From NCBI GenBank assembly GCA_030549495.1, contig JAUIRK010000879.1, positions 744,001 to 808,000 on the forward strand: a stretch of DNA of 64,000 nt, in the 5' to 3' direction. This DNA is from Nectonema munidae. Its lineage: Eukaryota > Nematomorpha > Nectonematoida > Nectonematidae. The notes beneath the pieces are model-generated. The model worked only from the letters and a program-made list of their open reading frames with translations, was not told the DNA's origin and made no database searches. A program made the translations under genes and the position numbers. Positions 36,199 through 47,219 of the stretch are shown one piece after another. Position 1 is the stretch's first letter; each line of letters begins with the position of its first letter.

Positions 36199-36700
36199 TT
36201 ATAAATAATAATCAATTTTATATTTAAAGGAAAACTTTTTAATATGATCCATCATATCAATTAATCTGCTAAGTTTCAAATTTAGATAATTTAAGTGATT
36301 TTTGAAACTTATTTTTGAGTCAAAGTTTAAACCAAGTAGATTGAAAGAATCAACAACGCAAACACTACTCTTATTAAAGAGGACAGGGTCAACATTATTA
36401 CTTGTGGATATAATCATTGCTTCAGTTTTGTTAGCATTAATCGTCAAAGCATTGTTCTGAAAGCATTTGTAAACTCTATGGAGATTGGTAGGATAAATAT
36501 CGAAGTTCAAGGCATTATAATCAAAAAGTAATGTCACATCCTCAGCATACATTAAAAAATGAAAAAAACTGGATGACTTGTACAAAACATTTATGTATAA
36601 CACAAAAAGCAGAGGCCAAGGATGGACCCCTTGGATGTTTGTAAAATAAACAAGAACACTGAGCTTGCTAAAATATTCCAAACATATTTGCTTAGAAATT
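36199..36700 (-). mobile_element. LINE reverse transcriptase fragment, opposite orientation
   Basis: A 160-residue frame on the minus strand has VHPWPLLFVLYINVLYKSSS, then FLMYAEDVTLLF (catalytic box YAED in place of FADD/YADD) and NNALTINANKTEAMII, followed by a thumb-like region. This is the middle of a non-LTR reverse transcriptase. It abuts the plus-strand fragment at 35090-36190, so the two are arranged head to head. Confidence 0.8.
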
Positions 36701-37928
36701 ATCTATACAAATTTAAGTATGCTGATTTTATCACAGTCTAAAATTTTTTGTCGAATTTCTTTGATTTTAAATTTGAGATTCTAACAAGTTCATGTGTTTT
36801 CATATTTATCATAAAATTTTTAAATCAATTTAAACACCATAATTTTTTTGTTAAAAAATATATTTGTGTGTATTTTGCACTTTCCATATCCCATATAATA
36901 CAAAATATTATATATATATATATATGTCAATCAACACATAAATACAGAAACAATCAAAGCTTGGATTAAAAAAATTATTTAACGTTTTTAATGTCAAAGA
37001 GCTTATTTCTAATTATTTTGACTTGAAATTTGTCAACTTTTTAAAAAAATAATTTTGTCTCATTTTTCCGTGTTTTTAAAGGAGTTTCATGAAATCATTT
37101 TTAAATTAAAAATTTTAAATACAAAATTTTCTAGTAAATACATTGTATATTTATTTATACTTCAAAAAAAATAATGGACTTACTATTTATCAAACAAACT
37201 AGTTAATTGAAACTCTAACTTAAAGGTTTAATTAGATAGTAAGTCAGTTGGACAGTTGGTTATTTAGTTAGTAAACTTAACAATTAGTTAGTGAGTAGGT
37301 TAGAAGCAGCATTATTTTGAAAGCCCAATTTTCCTTTCGGAATTTGTTGGCCCTCCGCAATTTTTCCGTTTTGTATTAACTCAGCCCGGTAGTCTGGAGA
37401 GGGGCGTGAAGAACAAATTATTTAGAGGCCTAATTGTCTTGAGGACAAAATTCCCTGAGACGGAATTGTCCCACGCAAGAAGATAACATATGAAGAAGCC
37501 AAAATGTAGAGAGGTCAAATTGTCCAGAAGCCAAACGGTGTGAAGAAATACAAGCCTAATTGCTAAGCTCTTACGGGGGTCAATAGGCTACTTGTGTTCT
37601 GTTGGGCGAGCGTTTGCCTAATAACTTAGTCCAGGGAAACTAAATGCTGCATTATTTGTAAATCTAAGACAACATCTGCATGCGTGCGTGATAAAAGCAA
37701 TGACTTTGGAAATTCGCAACGTTATTAGCGAGCGACATGTATTTTAGTGCGAATTGACATTTTCGTTGATTCAAGCCAACGCCCAAAATTCAGTACCAGC
37801 ACATTGAAGTAGTGCCAAAACAAGCAAATAAAAAGAGATTGGAATAACCGAAAAAAAAGGTGTTGTAGCGAATTTTCAAATTGTAAAAAACAAGTTTACG
37901 CTTAGTTTCTAAGTAAATAAAAGAGCAA
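36701..37928. other. Intergenic; degenerate AATTGTCC-type motif array at 37315-37560
   Basis: Bases 37315-37560 contain repeated near-copies of GGAATTGTCC/CAAATTGTCC/CCTAATTGTC, possibly the remains of a transposon with a repetitive terminus. A (TA)n run lies near 36910. No gene is seen. Confidence 0.35.
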
Positions 37929-37937
37929 TATAAAAAG
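37929..37937 (+). promoter_or_regulatory. TATA box of the small secreted peptide gene
   Basis: TATAAAAAG, 71 bp upstream of the ATG at 38000, followed at about +30 by a pyrimidine-rich leader. Confidence 0.6.
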
Positions 37938-37999
37938 AACATGCCAATGCTTTAGGATTCGGCCTCATCTTTTCTTTCCTTTTCTTTCTTTCGCGCCAA

Positions 38000-38768
38000 A
38001 TGCTTCTACGTTCTCTCTCTCTCTTTATCCTTGTTCTTGCTCTTTTGAGTAAAGTGTCGTCAGGTATGCGTAAATCGTCGCTATCGGGGTTCAGTAACAC
38101 ATATTTTACTGAGAGTGATATAAGCACAAAATGCTACTTGCCTATTACCAACAGCTTATTCCTTCAGGCCAAATATTTTTGCCATTTAGAGGTACCAATC
38201 ACTAGACCTTGATTGGGCGTCCATAATTAAGCCCCGGATCGAATCTAGGGTTCATCAAAATTGCGCAAAAAGCATGCTCAAGGAAAGAAAGTTAATAATA
38301 AATTCAATTTGCCTGGATTTAGAGACTCAGGTGTTTACATCTTTTGTACTTGTTTAAATGTATTGTGTTTAATTTTGCTAAAATAATTTGGTTGGGTATA
38401 ATGGAAGAGTATTCAAAAAATTTGCATTGCTACGTTCCTAAAAAATAGAACGCGCAAATTAATAAGATTTAATAAAGATCGATAACTTTCCGTTGGTAGT
38501 TTTTAGAAAATTTCCCCATTTTTCAAAAATGTTTGATATAATAATTATTCATTCTATTTTAGATATTTTCTAGCATATGTCATTTCTTTTAGATGAAGGC
38601 CTCAGGGCAAAGAAGCGTGGAAAAGGAGATGAAGGCTTTTTTTATAAAAGTAAGAAGGCAAACTTTAAACTTCAAAATCCTTGTGAATTTCTTTGTTAGC
38701 ATGATTTTGCAACGTTAGCTCGAGTTCCAAAGAGAGAGAGAGAGAGAGTGGTCAGCCAAAATCAATAG
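38000..38768 (+). CDS. Small secreted basic peptide, 56 aa, three exons
   Basis: Exons 38000-38063, 38593-38649 and 38719-38768; donors GTATGC and GTAAGA, acceptors TTTCTTTTAG and CAACGTTAG. Phases agree (1,1), giving 171 nt. Exon 1 is a signal peptide (MLLRSLSLFILVLALLSKVS). Exon 2 gives DEGLRAKKRGKGDEGFFYK, with a KKR basic run that could be a prohormone-convertase site. Exon 3 gives TRVPKRERERVVSQNQ, partly encoded by a GA repeat. A TATA box precedes it, and AATAAA (38796-38801) follows the stop by about 28 bp. I recognise no family; a peptide-hormone-like precursor is possible. Exons 1-2 are well supported; exon 3 has a weak acceptor and a different last exon cannot be excluded. Confidence 0.5.
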
Positions 38769-38795
38769 CTTAACCATGTCTTGTCCAGTCTTCAT

Positions 38796-38801
38796 AATAA
38801 A
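38796..38801 (+). terminator. Poly(A) signal of the small secreted peptide gene
   Basis: AATAAA, about 28 bp after the predicted TAG stop at 38766-38768. Confidence 0.5.
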
Positions 38802-41800
38802 TTATATACCCATGAAATAATGAAAGCTTACAACAAAAGTTTATTTACTGATAAATAATAATCAATATACGGGAATATTGAATTGAAAAAGTACAATATA
38901 TCAATATGGTGTTTTATTTATTTATTTTCATTAAAATAAAACCATTTATAATTTCAAAATTTCAATAAACCTACTGTGTTGTTGTTATTGTTTGTTGAAT
39001 TGACGCAGCTTGTAAGTTGTCGAAACTTAAAAGCTTGCATTTTGCTTATCATAAGAGTTGGGAGCTTTGCATTAATTTTATATTTTTTAAATTGTGATTA
39101 AGAAGGTTCATCCTCTTTTATATGAATGGATCCTTCTAAGAGAACCTTGAAATTTTTTAAAAATAAATATTAGGGATTCTTACTTTTTCAAAAAAGTTTT
39201 GAAATTGTGCTCATATATTTGAATATGAGAAATGGTTGTAAGGTAAGAAGGTCTTTTCAATAACACCCCTAACCCCAGTTAGTGGTGCTCTTCGTCAAAA
39301 CTCGTGATAAAACGTCTTTTTCTTATAAAACCTAAAAGAAGATTAAAATTAGTTTCAGATACGATAAAAAAAGGAATTATTACGGAAAAAGAGTATCACA
39401 ACGCTACAGTCTTTTGCAGACACAACATATGTTCATTAAGTCCTTTACGGAATTCAGTCATGGTCTATTCGTCCATCTAAGAGAATATCCTTTTTCTATC
39501 CCAATAATTTTCATTCTAATCAAACTCTTAGCTTTAAGTTAACTCATTTTTCAAAGTGATTTTTCTCTACAAAACTTTTGTTTAGCCTTTAAAGAGAATT
39601 GAATTGAACACTATTTGCAAAGATTAGCTTGATTCTTGGAATTAACCAGGGGAAAAATATAATGATATTTCAAAGAAAGAATACTTTTTACGTTGTCATA
39701 GTTGGAATATTCATTTGAATGTCCAGCGTAATAAACACGTTTTTAATTATGTCTCTTTTTATAGTCTTGTATATGATTTTTAAGCGCGTTATTTTGATTA
39801 CACTCATTTAGACGATAATCCATTGCCTGGTGACAGGCAACGCCCAAACTTCAATCCATTCAGTAAGAGCTTTATTTTATCACGGATAACGAATAAAACA
39901 TTAATTTAAGTCCTTATGGTTTGGATCAGTAGATACAGTAGTTTGTAGTAGAAAGCAATTCTTAGAACAATAGAATGATTTTAGTTGGGTAAGCCAAACT
40001 GGTCAGTGCAAAAGTTATATTAACATTTCACAAAACTATAATTTCAAAGAGCAGCATAATAATGTATGAATATATCAGCTAAAACAGTTGCTAAAGAATA
40101 TAACTCAGTAGGGAAGAGATAGGGTTTACGGCGAGATACCTTGACATCGCCTCGCCACTTTGCAAAAATTCTCGCTTCCCATTTTTTAAGTGGAGAGTAG
40201 GCGATAAAATATTTTTTATTTGAGTGTTATCGATATTTGTTTAAAATTGTACTTGTATAGAAATATTGATTACTTATAATGTAACTAAAATGTAGAAATC
40301 TTTTTGCTTGTATCAATTAAAAAAATGCAAATTTAAAAACAGAATTTTCATAAAAAACATTAAAATTATTTTAATTATTATAAAAATTGCAAACTAAGAA
40401 AACCTTTTGACTAAAAATTTAAGATGAAGCTTTATTTATTTTAAGAAACTCGTTTGAGAAGAGTTTGACGACATACTGGAAAACCTGTTTGCAAGATTGA
40501 AAACAATTTTCCTTGTCTTGAAAATAAGCGTTGTAGCCTAAACTTAGATACTTAGAATTCTTGTAAATTTTTCATAGGCCAACAATGCACGCTTAAACTT
40601 AGAAAGTCGAACTTGAAACTTCAATTCCAATGGAAAATATGAAAAAGATTTTTCAATTGAGGAAATTATGCTTTTGTGAATAAAATTGTGCTTTGTTCAT
40701 TTTATTGAAAAATATTCATAATAAAAAATAATTATTAATTTCTTTTTACAAATATTTTTCGTTCTTTATTTTTGTCCTCTTTTTAACTAGCAATCTTTCC
40801 TCTTCTTTCCATCTTGACCTGTTTTAAGTGGATTTAAAGTGCTCGCCTGTCGCCAGAGGAGATGGGAGAAGGTGTGAAATCAAGTTGTCCTCGCATTTGG
40901 CTTTACTAAAAATACCTCGCCGTCAAGCATAAACAGAATAATGCTATGAATATAATTCATCTCGGTGTAGGTAAATTTTAATAATGAACAAACAGCGGTA
41001 TCTTTGATTTGATGAAAAAGATATACCTTCTTATAACATGTATTAGCTCATCGGTTCAAAATCACGATTGCAAGGTTTACTTAGATGTTAGAACATTTTC
41101 AAAGACAGATTTCCCGTTATCATTCCTCTAGTATCTTGATCTTTCAAAATATTTTGAATATTTTTAAATGAATAAATTTACACCTTCTTATCGATATAAA
41201 TTCGTTTCCCATCGAAATGATTTAATTAATTGTAAAAACTTAAAAAGAATTTTTTATTTTTAAGCTTCCGTGGCGACATGAATGAATAAATTCGATTTAG
41301 ACGTAAGGAATTCTCATTTTTAATTTTTAAAATGTAACGTTAACATTTTCCTTTCATTCCTTAGATTTAAAGAAAGAGTTTTGTGATTCTTACATCTTTC
41401 TCGTTTAATAAATATTTTGCTGTTGATGATAAAAACACTAACTTTTATGTGATTTTGAATTCTATCTTCTTAACTATGATCTGTCTGTTTTAAGACTGAT
41501 TAAATAATTGAAGTTATATATATATCATAGACTAAATAATTAGTCAGAAAACCAAAAAAATTCTATCTACTTAAACACTTTTATAATTATAAACATAATT
41601 TTTGACTATTAGTTATTTATATAAAAATTTTAGTGTCAATAATGGCAAGTTTTTAGGTTTAGTCAATCAAGTCAAATTTTTAGTTTTATGGTGAATCAAT
41701 TGAGATGCTATATTGTACTTAAGATTGGGATTTCTGTTAAGATTTGAAATAATTTATATTTACACTTTCTGTAGACTTAAAAAAAGCCTCGATGAAAGTT

Positions 41801-42160
41801 ATTCCATCAAAAAGCGCAAGATGACATGATCCAAGTTAAATTATTTATCTTTCTTTGTTTTTAAGCGATTAAATTGCCAAAACATTATAAAATAATGATG
41901 TTGCCGAACTTTTGAACAAAAAAAGACCGAAATTAGTTCTTTAAAAATTCTATGCCAAAATGTAATCAGATTTTAATCCTCAAAAACACATATGAGAAAA
42001 AGTCGCAAATTTAAGTAATAAATGCTTAGCATATTTTGAATGTAGAAAAAATTCTTTCTTAATAATTGTTTGTTAATTTTTAAAGTCAATATTTTAGGCC
42101 AAAATTTTTATTTTTAAACTAAATCATGATAACATATTTTCAATTAGCCTATTTTTGAGG
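38802..42160. other. Long gene-poor stretch; possible GGCGAG-ended repeat 40130-40905
   Basis: No coding region is recognised. GC-richer blocks at 40130-40215 and 40835-40905 carry loosely inverted motifs (ACGGCGAGATACC and, inverted, GACGGCGAGGTA), so a degenerate inverted-repeat element may span them. No target duplication was found. Confidence 0.3.
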
Positions 42161-42360
42161 CCCGATCCTAATAAATTTTTATATATGTAAGGTTGATCAT
42201 CTCAGTGGCCCTTCGGCCTTTTGATTATCCTCGCATCCTACAACTTTTACCATGTCCAACAACCTAATTTTACATTTTTTTGTTACAAACATCTTTATTC
42301 TTCATTTATTAGTCCATTCTATTTCATTTATGCGAAATAAATTCTATTCTATTCTATAGA
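42161..42360 (+). mobile_element. LINE 3' tail-like sequence
   Basis: A pyrimidine-rich segment ends in GCGAAATAAATTCTATTC followed by an ATTCT repeat. This resembles the 3' UTR and simple-repeat tail of CR1/Jockey-type LINEs. No coding part is attached. Confidence 0.35.
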
Positions 42361-42642
42361 CATAAGGAAAACGTGAATATAAGCTGAAAAGTAAAAAATA
42401 TGTACAAATAAAAATCTATTCAATAAAATATTCACATTCGTTTTTTGCAAAAAAATAATTAATTTTTGTTTTTTTTTGTACTTAAAATGATTTATTTAAT
42501 GATGTTAGCTAAAGTGGGGAAAATTAAATTTTCATTGATATATTTATGCATTGAAAAAAACATAATGACATAACATGTAGTTTACCATCCCAATGATCAC
42601 ACTTGTATAAAAAGGATTCAAGTATCGTGTATAGATAGATTT

Positions 42643-42648
42643 ATTTAT
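42643..42648 (-). terminator. Candidate poly(A) signal of the tandem four-cysteine peptide gene
   Basis: AATAAA on the minus strand about 190 bp after the stop codon at 42836. This AT-rich context makes chance occurrence possible. Confidence 0.35.
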
Positions 42649-42835
42649 ATTTATAAGAAATTTGATTACATTTTACAAAATTTTTATAAGCAAAAAAATG
42701 TATATATATACTAATTCGGAAAAAGGAATTCATACAAAATCGTATAATCAAGCTCGAATAAATTTAAGTGCATATAATCACAAAGACATGAAATTTCAAC
42801 TCTGATAAAATGCTTGAAAATGTCATCTTTTCACT

Positions 42836-45800
42836 CTAATAATAACACAATTGAGGACACGAATCTCTTAAATCAGGATCATGGCAGATGTTCCTTCTTC
42901 CATATTTTTCTTCTGAGCAGAAACCCTGGTCTAATTAAAAAAATGAAAAATTAAATAAGCTTAGAAAGGTATATATATATATATATAGAAGAAAGAGATA
43001 AATATTTTAGAAGATTTGACCTCCACTCACAAATCATTGGAAATTGATTCATCACATGCAAAGCATTTATTATTAAAGAAAATTCTGTAAGAAATAAGCC
43101 GCTAATTAACCATTGTTAATTAAATAAAAGAATATTATACGCAAAGACTACCATCTAAAGATGCTAAAGCAATCACATCAAGATTACAAAAATATTCATA
43201 GATTAAACACGTATAGGCATTCTTATCAACTCATAATTTTATCCTTCTATAACATCTCAATAAGAACTTCAAAAGCTTTTCATAAAGTAGAGAAAGGTTT
43301 TCCTATATTTCTCATCCTGGAAGATGTAATCAAATTTATGATGCTGTTAACACTGAAAGAGCACAAAAGAATTTTACCAAATAAACGTTGGATTAATATA
43401 ATCAGGTTACAAGGAAAGACTAAAATGCCTTCCATGATGTACAGATTCAAAAGCAGGGCATGATTTCAGTGTAAAGGATTTTTGTAATAACAAATAGAAG
43501 CTAGAATAATGTGAGTATATTATAAAAAGAGTGTTATAGATATTTGGCAAGTTTGGATATAAATGAAAACACTTCCTAGGAAAACTACTTTTGAAACACT
43601 TTCTTTTGACTTGTAATTGTAATTGTGCTTTTTTTCGGGAATTCTTTCATGTATAAATTGCATTGTTAAAATATTGTTATATTAATTTTTTTGTTCCTTC
43701 TTTATTAAAAATTAAGAATTAAGATTGGTAAATAAATTTCTTTCTTTCTTTACTATAATTAATACTAGTCATACAATTAGCATTGTTGCACCACTGTTTC
43801 AATTTATCCATTTGAAAAGAAAAGTATTTGCCACTTCTATTATAAGAGAAGTATTTTATTTATAGTTAAATCATCTGCAAAAACAAAAAAAGTTTAGATC
43901 GGTTTAAGAAAAATTTTTTTTATAACATAGGCTAAGCCAGGCAATAACAAATTTTAATTGTAACAAGCAAAAAAAATTAGCTTGGAATTTAGTCTCCTAC
44001 TTTTTTAAAATCAATATGAAGTCCAAAAAAGTTATTATAAAAATTATTAACTGACTCTTTATTTATTCAAGTTTATCTCAAAATTATCTTTCCTTATATT
44101 CTTGTCAAAAAATTATGTGTTTGCATTGCGAATTTTATTACCATTTACTTTACTTATGAAAGAATGAACATTTTGTTTCTTGGATATCTCAATAAAATTT
44201 GTTCTCATATTTTTCCTCATATTAATATTTTTGTAAAGTGGCTAAGATATGTAGGACATCAATTTTTGGCATTGCTATGAAATTGGAGGAAACTTCTACA
44301 AGGTTAAAATCATTACTTAACCACGAGTTTTAATTATAACAAAAGTAAGTGGTTAATGCCAGTTATAGAGAAATTTACTTGAATAAAAAATATTTAAATA
44401 AGTTTTTTTTCAAACTAGGTTCAAAATTTGAAAGATGTGAAAATTAAGTTTGGAAAATATATTAGAATATAATTTTATTTTAGAAGATTTGACCTCCACT
44501 CACAAATCATTGGAAATTGATAACGAAAGCGTGGCATATTTCTTAAAAATCATAGCGTTACCTGTACATGCGTTGATGCATGAGGCTCGTAAATATGGAT
44601 CTGAACAAAGTTGCTTTTTTGAAAGATTGTAACAAAAACCGGCATCTTAAAAGGAAGAAGAATGCATTCAAATGTATGAATGAGGCACTTACATCTTAGA
44701 ATGATGAAATTTGACATTGCGAATGTGCACTTTTGATTAAAAAAAATTCAATTTAAGAAGCGGGAAAAATAATTAAAGAGGTTTTAAAAGTTTGGCGACA
44801 TCACGGCACACATATCTTTGAGTGTGACTTTGAGTTTGAAGAGGTTAGTGTGCAGAGTATAGAAGTTTTAGATTTCCTAAATCCCACTCCAAGATGAAAA
44901 ATGTTTTAAAAATTGAAAAAATGAATTCGATAATTTTGATTAAACCAATTAAAAAACATATTAATATAGAAATTTAATTAAAAAGATCATTTTTGCAAGT
45001 ATAACTCTCTCACAAACTTTTTTTAAACATTAAGAAATTGTGAATTATTATATTTCAACTTTATACCTACATACTTTTATAAAATAGCTGAGATGCTTAA
45101 ATTTTTTTGTGTTGAAAAAAATTGAAAATGCAATGAAGATGGACAAAAGTAAGGGTGATTAACATGCTGGGTATGATGACAACAAAACATCAAATAATGA
45201 AGAAGATGTGAATAAGTGACAGAAGCTGAGGGACAGGAAGAAGGCATTGGAAGAGACCCATTCACGGAAAAACGATGCGCGTTTTTGAGTGTATTATTCT
45301 GTTAAAAATGTAAAATATGCAAATATCCAAATTTGAATTGATTTGTTAAACATATAAAGTTTTCAGTGATGATAAAGTGTGTTCCTTTGTAATTTTATTA
45401 TGCGAATACTAAATCACATTTTCTGAATATTTTCCTGGAAAAATTTTCACGACAATACAAGTATAGAGATATTTAAAAGAAAGAATACAACGCTTAGTGA
45501 TTGGTCAATTTGTAATGGTACTAATATGTATGTCTAAAAAGATACGCATATTCTTATTGAAGGAAGTTTAATACGCGTATGCTAAAATTGATGTATTCGT
45601 TTTGTCTCGTAAGTTAACGCCATGATAAATAAGCGAATATAACGGAGGAAAGAGAAAATTAAATCGCATACCTTGTTGACTTTCACCTAAAAGGACACAT
45701 CAAAAGTTTGTGAAAATGAATGAATTGATAGTAAGGAAAAAGAAAGATAAACCCCTTGTCAACGTGTTTTTGTGTTTTACTTTTACGTTCAAACATAAAG

Positions 45801-46445
45801 ATGCGGATTAGTGTTTCAAGCAAGAAGGCAAACATCTTGAAAATGGACAAATCTGTAAAAGTCTTGAGAGATATTTTAATAAATTCTGTATCCAACTAAA
45901 ACTTTGTTGTTAAATGTAAATGAATATTGATTTGGACGATTGAAATGAAGTGTTTTATTGGCACGACAATCTGCCACAATCTCAAAATATTGACCTTCAA
46001 ATACACATACATTGTTTATGATCATGTGAAGATTTTATTTTGAGAAAAAAAATCAGATAATCTTTTAGGAACGATTTTCACGTAATTTGCAAGAAAGTTT
46101 AATTTAACCATTTTGCTGCCAATAAAACTGACGTGACTGCTGGTAAAAGCACTTTCACTCGAAGTAGGGTAATCACAGTTTTTGTGATTTCGCTTTTAAG
46201 TGTCGGAAGTCTTGGGGATCGAACCCCCGACCTTCAACTGTTAAGCTGAGAGGTACGCCATAACAACAATTGAGACTCCGCTATTTCTTGAATATATAAT
46301 AAAGCTAAATTAAAAATCTTCATAAATTCACAATTTTCTTTCGTTTTTTGGAAGAAATTTGGAATTGATTAACATTGAAAAAATAAAACTTACTCAACAA
46401 CAGAAAGACAGTCACTAGAAGATACGGGAAAATAGGAGAGAACAT
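42836..46445 (-). CDS. Secreted peptide with two tandem four-cysteine modules, 76 aa, three exons
   Basis: Exons on the minus strand: 46445-46394, 44645-44562, 42930-42836; 231 nt including the stop, all junctions phase 1. Donors are GTAAGT and GTAACG; acceptors CTTCCTTTTAAG and TTTTAATTAG. Exon 1 is a signal peptide (MFSPIFPYLLVTVFLLL). Exon 2 encodes GFCYNLSKKQLC and SDPYLRASCINAC; exon 3 encodes GFCSEEKYGRRNIC and HDPDLRDSCPQLCYY. The two modules share GFC-x(8-10)-C-x-DP-x-LR-x-SC-x3-C, so one exon duplicated. The last three cysteines resemble the distal half of ShKT domains, but a full ShKT has six; I would not name the family. It should be secreted and disulfide-bonded. Further module exons could be hidden in the long introns. 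A TATA box precedes it. Confidence 0.68.
43004..44520. repeat. 44-bp identical direct repeat pair
   Basis: The same 44 bases (starting ATTTTAGAAGATTTGACC) occur at 43004-43047 and 44477-44520. Both lie in introns of the four-cysteine peptide gene; the second is about 40 bp downstream of exon 2. Identity over 44 bp in AT-rich intron DNA implies a recent duplication or conversion. Confidence 0.85.
43600..43760 (+). mobile_element. LINE/SINE 3' tail-like sequence
   Basis: The sequence ends GGTAAATAAATTTCTTTCTTTC, an AATAAA-containing tail followed by a TTTC repeat, as at non-LTR element 3' ends. The rest of the element is not recognisable. Confidence 0.35.
46200..46282 (-). mobile_element. tRNA-like SINE/pseudo-tRNA (family B), copy 2
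   Basis: On the minus strand GGAGTCT pairs with AGACTTC over seven positions (acceptor-like). The B box GGGGGTTCGATCCCC is nearly canonical and CAGCTTAACAGTTG could form an anticodon-like hairpin. The T-arm is one base out of register, so a working tRNA is unlikely. It matches the copy at 32918-33000. Confidence 0.6.
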
Positions 46446-46525
46446 TTTTTTGAAAATTTAAAAAATCGTGTGGACTGTATGGAAAAGTTGTGTGTGTGTG
46501 TTTCTCTAAGGAGTCAGGTTTACTG

Positions 46526-46533
46526 CTTATATA
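46526..46533 (-). promoter_or_regulatory. TATA box of the tandem four-cysteine peptide gene
   Basis: TATATAAG on the minus strand, about 81 bp upstream of the ATG at 46445, leaving a leader of about 50 bases. Confidence 0.6.
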
Positions 46534-46813
46534 CTCTCACCTCCATTTTCAATTATCGCAGTGAATTAACAAGAACGCTTTATAAAATGTTTAAATATTT
46601 ATTTTGAAAACTACAGTACGCAGGCTTTAATTAAATTTTTTAAAATAAAGCAATTATATAAGCTTGGATCAAGTACAGATAAAGACAAATAACCCCCTAC
46701 CCCTACATGTCGAGTGTATACAAATCACACTCCTTTTTGGATAACAAGTATACAATCCAGTAGCAGGCGTGGCTAACCCAAGCCAAAATTCAAGAATGGA
46801 GGATAGTATAGAT

Positions 46814-47025
46814 GAGCTTTTTTCAAACAGGTGGGTCCCGACCCTTCAGTGGGTCGCGTGAAAAAATAAAATGGGTCGTGACAAAAAAGAAAGGACATAT
46901 AAATAATCGATGCTGAATAAATGAACCTAGTGAACAGAGTTTGTCTTATTACACCTACGTGTTATGGGTCGCGATGCAAACCGTTGTTCTTATGGGTCGC
47001 AGTAAAAAGAGTTTGAAAAAGGCTG
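46814..47025. mobile_element. Non-autonomous hAT-type element (212 bp)
   Basis: Ends GAGCTTTTTTCAAAC and (reverse complement) CAGCCTTTTTCAAAC, with internal GGGTCGCG and GCGACCC motifs. Flanking octamers GTATAGAT (46806-46813) and GTATGGAT (47026-47033) match at 7 of 8. The GCGACCC-rich interior recalls Charlie-type hAT MITEs. Confidence 0.78.
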
Positions 47026-47219
47026 GTATGGATCATCTATTCAAAATAACTTTGTATTTAATTGCAAACTTCAATAAATTTTATAATGAAATGAAATGAA
47101 TTTCAAATTTAAATTTTGAAAATTTTGATTCTGCAGTTGTGGATAAATTATAAAAAATAAAATTTAATAAAAAAAAAAATAAATCAATGTAAACTTTATC
47201 TTTATTAGAAAGCTTTTTT

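Noticed and set aside
40117-40930. MITE with GGCGAG ends
   Set aside because: The inverted similarity is short and no matching target duplication was found, so it is mentioned only as a possible degenerate repeat.
43028-43096. Minus-strand segment with a strong GTGAGT donor and TTTCTTACAG acceptor as a further exon
   Set aside because: The cysteine-containing reading (NKCFACDES) is in the wrong phase to join the neighbouring exons, and the phase-1 reading has no cysteine or motif. It remains possible but unsupported.
43161-43463. 100-residue plus-strand open frame as a gene
   Set aside because: No recognised motif, no promoter or splice context, and it lies in an intron of the minus-strand peptide gene.
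45940-46030. Minus-strand Cys-containing reading (CVFEGQYFEIVADCR) as an extra exon of the four-cysteine peptide gene
   Set aside because: No convincing acceptor or donor borders it, the cysteine spacing differs from the other modules, and the frame runs on into AT-rich sequence.
46200-46282. Functional tRNA gene
   Set aside because: The B box is good and seven acceptor pairs form, but the T-arm is out of register and the anticodon arm is poor. A second diverged copy indicates a SINE or pseudo-tRNA.
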